Source of the DNA: JAQBQB01 sp963846925
GTDB lineage: Bacteria > Gemmatimonadota > Gemmatimonadetes > Gemmatimonadales > Gemmatimonadaceae
Assembly: GCA_963846925.1 (NCBI GenBank)
Contig: CAWJXW010000009.1
Coordinates: forward strand, 259,911 to 323,910
Direction: 5' to 3'
Length of the DNA stretch: 64,000 bases
Under the pieces are notes generated by a model. It was not told the DNA's origin. It was given only the letters and a program-made list of their open reading frames with translations, and did no database searches. Below are positions 49,360 through 59,649 of this stretch, piece by piece. A program made the translations under genes and the position numbers. The stretch's first letter is position 1; every line of letters starts with the position of its first letter.

Positions 49360-50941
49360 TCATAAGCGCGTCGCGACGTCGATCGCGACCGCGGAAGTCG
49401 GGTTGAGCTGGACCTGGACCGTTCCTGAGGCGTCCACCACCAGCGTGGTTCCGACGCAACCCGTCGGGCCCCGCCCGCCCGTGAGTAGGTCGCAGTAGAC
49501 GCCCGGTGCGAGGCCCGACGTCACCGAGGCCGCCACAGGAGCGGCCTCGTCGTTGATGGCGACGAAGCCCTTGTCGCCGCGGGAGAAGGCGATCGCGTTG
49601 GCGCCGTCGTCCCACCAGTGATTGACGTCGCGTGCCGGCGACGAGGCGCCGGAATGCCACCATGGTCCGGATCGACGGGTCACGATGCTCGCACACCCAT
49701 TGACCGATCGCCGCGGTCTCCAAGCTCGACGCGCAGGTGACGTCGTTCGTGTGGCCGCCGGCATCGGAGGGCGGACCCATCGAGTTTCCGCCGGGACAGG
49801 CAAAGGCGTAGCTCGAGAGGACGGACGGGAAGCCGTAGGGTTGCGCGAGCATCCAGACGTTCGCGATGCGGAAGACATTTCCGTCTCGGTAGCTCAAGCC
49901 ACATTGATGCTGCGTGTCGTGGTTCTGCAGAAAGACCACCGCCTTGTCGGACGGCATGAGCCCCCACGCGGACGCCGAAAACTGGCTTCCTGGCGGACCG
50001 TTTGGATTCAGCTGTGAAATATGCTGCCCGCCGATGCGTCGGAATTTGTCGCCGACGCCGACGAACGTGAATTCCGTGATGTCCGCCGCGCCGCCGGATC
50101 GGTACGCCTCGCCGAAGAAATCACGCGGTCCCAGCGCTTCGCCCGACCCCGAGCTCACTTCGAGAAAGTAGTACGGAACCGGGCGGCCTTCGGCCGTCAT
50201 CGTGGAATCGACGATCGCGAGAATGTCGTCGAGCTCCACTTGCTGAATGTGTTTCGCGGCGTCGATGCGAAAGCCGGCGACGCCGAGCCGCGCGAGCATG
50301 ATCAAGTACCCGGCGATCTTCTGTCTGACCGACGCGAGGCCGGTGTTGAGATCGGGGAGCGACAACAATTCACAGTCTTGAACGTTGGCGGCGTTCCCGT
50401 AGTCGTTGACGATGCACCCCGGATGGAAGTCGGACGGGGCGAACAGTCCCGGATAATCGTACTTCGTGTAGCTCGTGCCGTTGCTCCCGACGCCCGGACT
50501 GGGGGAATTGGTCATGTGGTTGATGACGGCATCCACGTAAATGCCAACCCCCGCCGCCTTGCACCGCTGCACCATGTCCGCGAACTCGGCACCCGTTCCC
50601 GATCGGCTGCGCGCGATGCTGTAGCTCACCGGCTGGTAGCGCTCGCTCCAGTCGAAGCTCGGCGTGATGCTGTGCTCTTGCGGCGGCGAGACCTGCACGG
50701 CCGCGAAACCGGCCGGTCCGAGATTCTGCTCGCACTCGTTCGCGATGTCCCGCCATTTCCATTCGAAGAGGTGGACGAACACGTCGCCAGCCGCCATGTG
50801 CCCGCTGGCGCGATACGCCTGCGCGAGTGCCGGCCGATCCACGGGGGGCTGGCCAGTGATGGGCGGGCCGGCCGGGGAACTGTTGCAGCTCGTGGCGAGC
50901 ACCAGGAGCGCGGCGGGGATTCGCAGTCCAGACGGCGTCAC
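49360..50941 (-). CDS. Alpha-amylase lipoprotein, animal/Streptomyces type (one frame break)
   Basis: The enzyme begins with GTG at 50941, giving a lipoprotein signal (ALLVLATSC). The GH13 sequence typical of animal- and Streptomyces-type alpha-amylases follows: DVFVHLFEWKWRDIANECEQ, GFAAVQVSPPQEH, region I DAVINHMT, region II GFRIDAAKHI, region III YYFLEVSSGSGE and region IV FLQNHDTQHQC. The frame breaks near 49640. The C-terminal sheet domain then reads NHWWDDGANAIAFSRGDKGF. Length is about 527 residues. An apparent single frame fusing it with the SusD end is an artefact. It lies about 85 bp after susD. Confidence 0.92.
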
Positions 50942-51027
50942 GTTTGGGGCCCAATGCGCAAGCAGCCAATCCGCGCGAAGAAACCACGGATTGGCTGCCG
51001 GACGACTGATGCTACGAGCGCTACCGC

Positions 51028-52611
51028 TTAGTAACCCGGATTCTGCTTGAGCTTCGGGTTGGCCACGAGCTCCGTGGCCGGGATCGGGAACAGGTTCAAG
51101 TGAGCATCGGTCGACGCGCCGGCCGCGGTGCCGCCCTTCCACGACCAGATGTAGCTGCCGCCGGTGAAGAGGCCGAAGCGAACGAGATCCGTGCGACGGT
51201 GACCTTCCCAGAGCAGCTCGCGACCGCGCTCGTCGAGGATGAACTGCGTGTTGAGCTGGGCCTGCGGTGATGTTGCCGCTCGTGTTTCCATAGGCGCGCT
51301 GCCGGAGAGCGTTCACGTAGGTCAACGCCTGCGTGAGGTCGCCGCCGCCACCGCGCACCGCTGCTTCCGCGTAGATCAAGTACGCTTCGCCGAGGCGGAA
51401 CATGGGGAAATCCGTGTCGACGAATCCGGGGTTCGATCCTGGCTTGCCGTCTGACGTCACGTTCTGGAACTTCGGCGCGAGGTACCCGTCGCCGAAGTCG
51501 GAAATGCTGCCGACGGCGAGCGTCTGGTCCTGTCGTGAAGATGAACGAGGCCCGCTTGTCGTTCGTCGCATCGTAGCGCTGATAGGCTTGCGGCTTGAGG
51601 CGGTTGCCATACCAGCAGCCGTCGATGCCCATGACGGCGTTGCCCAGCGAATTCCCGCACGAAGCGTGAATGATGAAATTCACGCCGCCGTACGTCTGCG
51701 TGTGCAGTCCGTCCTGCGTGATGGCGAAAATGATCTCGGGCGACGTGTTGTTGTCCGCCTGGAACATGTGCCGGAAGTTGGGATCGAGGCTGTACGCGCC
51801 GGAGCTGATGACGGCTTGGGCGGCCGTCAGTGCCTGGGCATACGCTGGCGTGCCCGTGTAAACACCGGCGTTCAGGTAGAGCTCCGCGAGCAGCATGTTC
51901 GCGGCAGGACCGGTCGCGCGACCGTAGTTGGCCGCGCCGGGAGCAGGCAACTGCGGCTGAATCTCGGTGAGCTCTTTCACGAGGTACGCGTAAATCGCCG
52001 CACGCGTGCTCTGGGCCGGCGGCGCTCCGCCGACGGGGTCGGCCTCGGTCACGAGCGGGATGTCCCCGAACAGATCGATCCCGTGCCAGTAGCTGAGGGC
52101 TCGGAGGAATCGCGCTTCAGCGCGGTACTGCTGGATCGTGGTCTTGAGCGCGCCGGTGATGCCATGCGCGGCGAGCGCATCGTCCGTCGTCTGGCGCAGG
52201 AATTCGTTGGCCAGGGCCGCCTGGAAGAAGACCCGGTAATACATCGACTGCGGGAACACGTTGAACGCGTTCCACGTCTGCGTGTTCATGTCGGGGATGC
52301 CGACATCGCCCCAAGCCAACACGGCTTCGTCGGTCGGCAACTCCTCCATTTCCCAGTAGAGCCGCAGATACTGGGAGAACCCGCCGTCGATGCCCTGGAT
52401 GTCGGTGTTCCCGTCGCCGGACGTTTCCCCGCCCACGGCGAGTCCCGCGTACAGCTTGGCGATGAATTTCTGGTACGAGCTTGGATCGTTGAAGATGTTG
52501 GCGCTCGTGACGGTGCTTACCGGCTGGACGGTCGTAGTCGGTGCAGGAAGTCGCGGCCACGAACAGAAGGGCGGCGGAACTGGCGAACACCGTGCACGTT
52601 CTGGCGTTCAT
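51028..52611 (-). CDS. SusD-type outer-membrane glycan-binding lipoprotein (three frame breaks)
   Basis: The start MNARTCTVFASSAALLFVAA with lipobox ATSC gives a lipoprotein. The SusD/RagB fold is seen as QYRAEARFLRALSYWHGIDL, GDIPLVTEADPVGG, AANMLLAELYLNAGVY and FRLGEAYLIYAEAAVRGGG. It ends with the family C-terminal block ERGRELLWEGHRRTDLVRFG and LFPIPATELVANPKLKQNPGY. SusD proteins sit as lids on SusC channels and bind the target glycan at the cell surface. Breaks near 52530, 51530 and 51265 each need one base removed. Length is about 527 residues. It starts 41 bp after susC. Confidence 0.94.
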
Positions 52612-52652
52612 GTGTGTGTACCTTCGCGAATGGTAGGGTTCGAAGCCATTGG

Positions 52653-55591
52653 TTAGAACCGGACGCTCATGCCGCCGGTCCAGGTGCGCGCGCGCGGATA
52701 AATGTTGTTGTCGATGCCGTTCAGCCCTGCCGTCGGGTCCACGCCGCTGTACCCGGTGATGGTAAACGCGTTCTGCAACGCGCCGTACACGCGCAGCGGC
52801 TGGCCATGATACTGAAGCGCATAGCCGAGGGTGATGTTGTCCATCCGCAAGAACGACCCGTCCTCGACATAGTAATTCGATTGATACTGCGGCTGGGTAA
52901 ACCCGGTCGTCAGCACCGACGTGTGCAGGTTGTACGGCGAGCCGCGCGTGACTTCCGAGTAAGTCCCCAGGTTAGAAGCCACATTGTTGTACACATAGTT
53001 CCCAAGCCACGCCCGAAGCGTGAAGCCCGCGTCCCACTTGCCATACGTCAGGAGCGACGTGTGTCCCAAAATCCACTTCGGCGCCGGGTCGTGGAACGGC
53101 TCGGGGATGGAGTCGGAGTACTTGCCCTGAAGCGGTTTGCCGTTCGCGTCGTACGTCTGCTTGAAGACGTAGAACGAGTTGATGGGCTGGCCCGGCTGCA
53201 GCACCTCGATCGTCGTGCCGACACCGCCCGCGATCCCACCGGTGAGGATCTTCTGTGCGCCGCCGCCGATCGGATTGATGCTCGTCAGCTGGTTGGAGTT
53301 GTGGGCCGCGTTGAAGTTGGTCGTCCAGCCGAGGCCACCACGCCCGCCATCGATCACACGGGCGTCGATCGCGAACTCGATCCCCGAATTCTTCATGCTG
53401 CCGATGTTGGTCGTCAGGAAGTTCGAGAAGTTGCTTCCGGCCGCGACAGGTACGGTGAAGATGAGGTCGCTCGTGCTCTTGTTGTACCAGTCGATGGAGC
53501 CGCTGATCCGTTGATCGTGGACGCCCCAATCGAGGCCGAGGTCGTAGGACTTGGTCTGTTCCCACTTGATGTTCGGGTCGACCGCGGCGGGGCGGATGGT
53601 GCTCACGAAGCGCATTGCCGAACTGCACCTGCGACTGAGCGTCGCCCAGCGTGTAGGCGGCGTACTGCTGATAGTTCGCAAACTGCTGGTTGCCCGTGAT
53701 GCCCCACGACGCCCGCACCTTCAGGTCGGAGACCGACGAGTGTTTGCTCATGAACGGCTCCTGCGACACGCGCCATGCGACCGCAACTGCCGGAAAGTTG
53801 CCCCAGGCGTTATCGGGCCCGAACCGCGACGATCCGTCGCGCCGCACGCTGAATGACGCCAGGTAGCGGTCGTTCAGGTTGTAGTTGAGCCGCCCGAAAA
53901 ACGAGATCAGCCTGCTCTCCTGGATGTTCAGCGTGTTCTGAACCGTTTGCGCCGCCGCAATTCCGTTGCTGCCGAGGAGACTGGTGCTGAGGTTCGACTC
54001 GTTGAGCGATGGATACTCGCCGTGGGACTTCGAATACGAATAGCCGCCCGTCAAATCGAAGCTTCCGGGCAGAACCGGCAAGCGATGAGACGTAGTTCAG
54101 ATACGTCTCGAGCAGCGGGTTCAATTGGCTCGGGTTCGTCGTGAAGAGCGTGCCGCCCGTGCCGGCCTTCAACTGGGCGTGGAGCGCCGTCGGATTGAAC
54201 GTCGATCGGTCCACCTCGGTGAGGTCGTAGCCGAGGTTGGCGTTGGCGGTCAAGGCATCGAGGAAAGGCATCCGATAGCTGGCCTGCACGTTCCCGATGC
54301 TCCGATAGGTCGTGCCCTTGTCCGTGGCCAGCCCGAGGATTTCCGCCGGGTTGTCCGCCGATTGCAGGCTGTTCCCCGGCCAGTTGTAGAAGCCGGTCGT
54401 GCTGGTCGGGTCGGTCACCGGCTGGGTCGGCCCCATCTGAGCGGCGTTGGACAGCACGCCGCCCGGCGCGAACTGATCGAGCGAGCGCGATCCGCGCAGA
54501 TTGGTGTTCACGTCGAGGCGATCATCGAACAGCCGCTGTGAGTAATTCAGTCCCAAGCTGACTCGTTCGGTGCTGCTCGCCTTGATGATCCCGTCCTGAT
54601 TGAGATAGCCGAGCGACAGTCGGTACGCGTTGCTCTGGCCGGCTCCCGACACCGAGAGGTTGTGGTCCTGGCCGACTCCCGTGCGGTCGATCTGGGCGAA
54701 CCAATCCGTGTTGGCGCTCTGCAGCTGCTTGGCGTTCTGCGGCGCGTACTGCTTGACGGCCGCCGCGAACTGCGTCGCGTTCAGCATCGAGGGAAGCCGC
54801 GTCACCTGCGACGCCGACACGCTGCTCGTGTACTCGATTTGCGTCGCCCCCGGCCGGCCGGATTTCGTCTGGATGATCACGACGCCGTTGGCAGCGTTTG
54901 CTCCATAGATCGACGCAGCCTCGCCGCCTTTGAGCACCGTGATGCTTTCGATGTCGTTCGGGTTCAGGAAATTGAGGGGGTCGCGCCCAGCGGTCGCGAG
55001 CCCGCCGCCGGTGCCGATCGGCAAGCCGTCGACGACATAGAGTGGATCGCTGCTCGCGTTGATCGAGGTCGCGCCGCGAATCCGGATGGACATGCCGCCA
55101 CCCGGCTCGTTGTTGTCGATGACCTGCACTCCGGCAACCTTGCTCTCGATGAGTTGCTCGGCGCTGACGATGCGGCCGGTATTGAACTCCTCTGCTGAAA
55201 CCTTGGTCACTGCGCCCGTCACGCTGCCAGCCCGCTGCGTGCCGTATCCGGTGGAGACCATTTCGGAGAGCGCCACGGCCACCGCGTTGAGCGCGAGATC
55301 GCCGACGACCGTCTGGCCGGAGGCGACCGTTATCGCTCGCTTCCCGGGCGCATACCCCACGACCCTCGCCCGGAGCGTGTCCGCCCCAGGGGAGACCGCT
55401 GTCATCAGGTACGTGCCATCCTCGCGCGTATACACGCTTCGATTTCGGAACGTGACCAACGCCCCGCCCAGGCCTTGCTGAGTATTGTCGGCGGTGACGC
55501 GTCCCCGAATCGTACCGGTTCCCTGTGCGCAAACTGGCGCAGTCCCAATTGTTACCATGAACGCGCCGAGGACCAACTCGAGTCTTCTCAT
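52653..55591 (-). CDS. SusC/RagA-type TonB-dependent receptor (two frame breaks)
   Basis: The reconstructed protein has about 979 residues, normal for SusC. It has a signal peptide, a carboxypeptidase-like beta-sandwich (GTIRGRVTADNTQQGLGGAL), and the plug domain with VSTGYGTQRAGSVTGAVTKV, VQVIDNNEPGGGMSIRIRGA and VLKGGEAASIYGANAANGVV. A 22-strand-type barrel follows, ending TWTGGMSVRF. It imports oligosaccharides across the outer membrane using TonB energy. Breaks near 54065 and 53620 each need one base removed. The ATG at 55591 is chosen because it starts the signal peptide. It is the first gene of the SusC-SusD-amylase-amylase operon. Confidence 0.95.
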
Positions 55592-55910
55592 ACGGAGTCC
55601 ACTGGATTTGTGGGGGCACACCGGCCCCTGGATGGCGGCACGTTGAAGCCGCGATGCGGTCACCCGAGTTTTCGTGTCAGAACGGCGTACCGGAAGTGTC
55701 AACGTTTCGCGCGACGCCATGAATGGGTATGGCGGGCGCGAGTCTGTCAATACCCCGGCTGAGGCCGGAACAGCGCGGACGCACCGTTCGAGCGACCCTC
55801 CTGATCGCCGCGGCGTCGCGGAGCGGTTGAGAGTGTTGTCATTCTGAGCGGAGCGGAAGGGCGTCTAGAAGAATTTGTCGAGTAGTTCGTACGCCAACGG
55901 AAAACCGAAC
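55592..55910. other. Divergent regulatory gap between susC and glgE
   Basis: This 319-bp stretch has no convincing gene. It should hold the susC operon promoter and the glgE promoter. Around 55838 it contains TGTCATTCTGAGCGGAGCGG, a word resembling short dispersed repeats seen in environmental genomes. I see no operator palindrome. Confidence 0.4.
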
Positions 55911-58006
55911 GTGGCAACGAGAAGACTGGAAAGCATCATCATCGAGTGCGTCACCCCAGAAGTGGATGGGGGACGCTATCCGGCCAAGCGCATCATCGGC
56001 GACAGGGTGTCGGTCGGCGCTGATCTCATCAAGGATGGCCACGACCTTCTCGCGGCACGAACGCTCTACAAAGGGCCCGGTGACGAGGCCTGGTCTATGG
56101 CGCCCATGTATTTCGATTTCGACAGCGATCGCTGGTACAGCGAGTTTGGCGTCGATCGACTGGGGCGATGGTCGTTCACCATCGAGGCGTGGACGGACGC
56201 GATAGCGACGTGGCGTCGTGGTCTCGAGAAAAACGTCGCGGCGGGCCAGGACGTGGCGAGCGATCTGCTCGACGGAGCGCAGCTTGCCCGCGGGGTAGCG
56301 AAGAGTGCGCGGTTCGGCCCGGCGCGTGCGTCGCTGCTCCTCAGCGCGACGTTGCTCGAGGATGGGCGCGACGTGGCGATCGAGGACAGGATTCAGCGCG
56401 CGCTCGACGACGAGTTCCTCGCGCTGATGGAGGAGCATTACCGCCCCCACGACCTGACGCTGCTCGGCCACGAGCTGGCGATCACCGTCGACCGCGACCG
56501 CGCACGGTTCGGCGCGTGGTACGAGCTCTTTCCACGTTCGCAGGTGTCGCCCGACGAAGTCGCCCACGCGCGACACGCCACCTTCGACGATGCGGCGGCG
56601 GGTCTGGGCAGAATTGCCTCGCTCGGATTCGACGTCGTGTACCTGGCGCCGATCCATCCGATCGGGCACACGCATCGCAAGGGCAAGAACAATTCGCTCA
56701 CGCCCGATCCCGACGACGTCGGCAGTCCATGGGCGATCGGAAATGAGAACGGCGGCCACACCGCGATCGAGCCGGCGCTCGGCTCCATCGCCGCTTTCGA
56801 CCGGTTCGTCGAAACGGCGCGCGACCTCGGCATGGAGGTCGCCCTGGACTACGCGCTCCAATGCTCACCCGACCATCCGTGGGTGAGCGAGCACCCCGAC
56901 TGGTTTTTCATTCGCGCCGACGGATCGATCAGGTACGCCGAGAATCCGCCGAAAAAGTACCAGGACATTTATCCGCTGAACTTCTGGTGCGCCGATCGAG
57001 AAGGTCTCTGGGGGGCGTGCCGCGACGTGCTGCTCTTCTGGATCTCGCATGGCGTAAAGACTTTTCGCGTCGACAATCCGCATACCAAGCCGCCCGCCTT
57101 CTGGGAGTGGATGATTCACGACATTCAACGCGCGCACCCCGACGTGATCTTTTTCGCCGAGGCGTTTACCCGCCCCAAGCGGATGAAGAGTCTGGCCAAG
57201 CTCGGATTCACCATGTCGTATACGTACTTCACATGGAAGAACAGCGCGCTCGAGCTGCGCGAGTACCTCGAGGAGCTGACCCAGAGTCCCGCGGTCGAGT
57301 ACTTCCGAGGCAACCTGTTCGCCAATACGCCGGACATCCTCAATGAGTATTTGGTAAATGGCGGTCGGCCCGCGTTTCGCGTACGGCTGTTGCTCGCCGG
57401 AACGCTCCTTCCCTCATACGGGATCTACAGCGGCTTCGAGCTCGGTGAGAACGTTCCCGTGCGCGAGGGAAGCGAGGAGTATCTCGACTCGGAGAAGTAC
57501 CAGATCCGCGCCCGCGACTACTGCGCACCGGGCAACATCAACGCCGACATCGAGCGGCTGAACTCCGTGCGGCGCGAGCAGCGCGCGCTCCAGCAGTATG
57601 GCAACCTCTCGTTCCACGCGAGCGAGAATCCGACGATTCTTTTCTATAGAAAGGCGGCGCGCCACCGGTGGTGCAGTGGCCCGGACAAGAGCCAGTTGCC
57701 ATCCCGCCGAAGATTGCCACGCAACTGGCGGAAGATGCGGGGCGGGTCGACGAAGGCGAATTGGCGAGTGACATCCTGGTCGCCGTCAACACGGATCCTG
57801 CCAATGTCCAGGAGGGCATCGTCCACGTGCCGATCGAGGACATGGGGATCGGCGACGACGAGCCGTATGTCGTGCACGATCTGCTGACCGGCGCGCGACA
57901 TACCTGGCGCGGGGTGCGAAACTACGTACGGCTCGACCCGGCCGAACAGCCGGGACACCTGCTCGTCGTCGAGCGCACAGCAAAGTTCGACAACAGTATC
58001 AAGTAG
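55911..58006 (+). CDS. glgE: Alpha-1,4-glucan:maltose-1-phosphate maltosyltransferase (one frame break)
   Basis: GlgE (GH13_3) extends alpha-glucans with maltose from maltose-1-phosphate. The N-terminal domain has IIIECVTPEVDGGRYPAKRI. The barrel shows VVYLAPIHPIGHTHRKGKNN, WAIGNENGGHTAIEPALGSI, ALDYALQCSPDHPWV, the nucleophile in KTFRVDNPHTKP and the acid/base in IFFAEAFTRPKRM. The C-terminal sheet domain is reached after a break near 57655, where one G seems lost, and contains the conserved VNTDPANVQEGIVHVP. Length is about 700 residues. The start is GTG 55911, or TTG 55875 in frame. TreS and maltokinase, the usual source of the donor, are not in the window. Confidence 0.95.
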
Positions 58007-58013
58007 TTCTTCG

Positions 58014-58044
58014 ACGGCCCGCCGAGATGTTCTCGACGGGCCGT
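58014..58044. terminator. Hairpin between glgE and the ferritin-like gene
   Basis: ACGGCCCG-C-CGAGA and TCTCG-A-CGGGCCGT form a stem with one internal mismatch and a 3-base loop, 8 bp after the glgE stop, between convergent genes. There is no strong T run, so it is only a likely bidirectional terminator. Confidence 0.55.
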
Positions 58045-58057
58045 GCGTCCGATACAC

Positions 58058-58712
58058 TTACGCCGGGACAGTGTGGCTGACCCGGGTCCCAACGCCTCGA
58101 GCGATCGGGTCGCCCGGATATTCATAGAAGCGTCCCGGCTGATTGCTTCGCTCACCGTAGCCGATGCCGAGCCCTTCCAGCGCATCGCGAACCTTCATCA
58201 GCGTCGGCCAGTCAAAGTTCTCGAAACCGACGTCGTTTGGAACGCCGACGTCCTTCCCGAGCTGCCCCTGGGCGAAACGAACCAGCGCGCGATGCACTGC
58301 CTCCGTACCCATCGCCTCGGCGCATAGTCGCGCGCCGAATTCTTCCCCGGCGCGTGCGTATGCGCTCACGCCAAGCAGGTAGAGGCTGATCTCGACGCTC
58401 TCGACGATCTCGAGCGTCGAGAAGAGCCCGACGCCGCCGTTTCCGAATGCTGCATCGGGGAACCAGTACGTCTTCGTGAGCGGCCTGCCGCCGGCGGCCG
58501 TGAGCGCCTCGACGTGATGGAACTCGGTCGTGACCGCATTGCGTAACACCGGGACGAACGCCTCGGAGGGAGTTCCGGCGGCGCGTTCGATCGCCGCGGT
58601 CACAAAGGTCACGCCGAGTTGCTCTTCGGTGACGAGGAAGTCGAGAACCTCCTGAAGTCCCTGGCGCGTTCCAGCGCTAGCCGCCCGCGCCGTTTCGGTG
58701 ATGATGGAACCA
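58058..58712 (-). CDS. Ferritin-like domain protein (start uncertain)
   Basis: From GLQEVLDFLVTEEQLGVTFV the protein follows the ferritin-like (Pfam Ferritin_2-type) helix pattern: VLRNAVTTEFHHVEALTA (glutamate and histidine ligand candidates), LEIVESVEISLYLLGVSAYA and AEAMGTEAVHRALVRFAQ. Length is about 215 residues. A good start is the ATG at 58712 with AAGGAG 9 bases upstream. That codon is out of frame with the body, so a frame change near 58670-58690 is likely. The in-frame alternative, TTG 58789, has no ribosome-binding site. Such secreted or cytoplasmic ferritin-like proteins lack a settled role; metal handling is a guess. Confidence 0.75.
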
Positions 58713-58863
58713 TGACAACTCCTTGCAGTGGAAGATGGTCGCGTGGTCGCCGAGAGAGAGCAGACATGCCCACTCGTGAACATCGACAAGCTGCGAATCC
58801 AGCGCGATCGACACCATTCACCGAAGTGCTGATCTTCTCATCATCGAATACACCGCTCACGGA

Positions 58864-59600
58864 CTACGCCCTTTGATTGATGCGACGACCGAGTCGTCGG
58901 TCGCTGCAACGGCTCGACGTCAGCCGAGGGTGGATGATGCCACGGCGAAGGCGCGAGCGTCACTGCCTCGGTTCGGTCGTTCGCACCGAGCTTTTCGAGG
59001 ATGTGGACGACGTGGACCTTTACGGTCGCTTCCGTTCGGCCGATCGCCGACGCGATATCGCGGTTGCTCTTCCCCTTGGCAATCTCGTTCAGGACTTCGA
59101 GCTCCCGGGCGGTGAGCTCGATCGCGGGGCTAACTCCGCCAGCCGCTGAGCCACCGCGGCAGGCAGAGACCTTCCCGCCTCGATGTACCGCGCGAATGGC
59201 GTCGGCCACCTGATTGCTCACGACGTCTTTGAGGAGGTAGCCTCGAGCTCCGGCCTTCAATGCGCGATGAATGTCGCCGTCGCCTTCATATGTAGTGAGC
59301 GCGATGATACGCGCGTCAGGAAACTCGGCACGGATCAGCGCGATCGACTCGGCGCCGCCCATCACCGGCATGCTCAAATCCATCAAGGTGACGTCCGGTC
59401 GATACGCTCTGAATAGTTCGAGCGCCTGGCGCGCCATCCGCGGCCTCCGCAACGAGCTCGATGTCGGGATACGCGGCGAGAAGCGCGGCCAAGCCACCTC
59501 GAAAGATGGGATGATCATCCGCGGTCATTACCCGGATCGAACCGACGCCGCGTGATTCGCCTCCGCCATCAGGGGTCTGGTCACTGCCCAAGTTCTTCAT
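58864..59600 (-). CDS. LuxR/NarL-type response regulator (frame breaks)
   Basis: The start MKNLGSDQTPDGGGESRGVG leads to a receiver: IRVMTADDHPIFRGGLAAL, then, after a break near 59440, VTLMDLSMPVMGG with the phosphoacceptor aspartate and GYLLKDVVSNQVADAI. The helix-turn-helix is ELTARELEVLNEIAKGKSNR and IGRTEATVKVHVVHILEKLG. Small compensating shifts near 59130-59150 and one near 58950 restore a normal linker and tail. The reconstructed length is about 240 residues. It lies 49 bp downstream of the propeller sensor kinase gene, so the two form a two-component pair, probably controlling nearby or envelope genes. Confidence 0.87.
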
Positions 59601-59649
59601 ATGCAATAGTCGTCTGGGCGAAAGCGCAGAGGGACAATAGACCAAACGA

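Noticed and set aside
49346..51610. An apparent SusD-amylase fusion
   Set aside because: The SusD end (LKQNPGY, stop 51028) and a lipoprotein start for the amylase (50941) lie in between; the fusion frame passes through non-homologous sequence.
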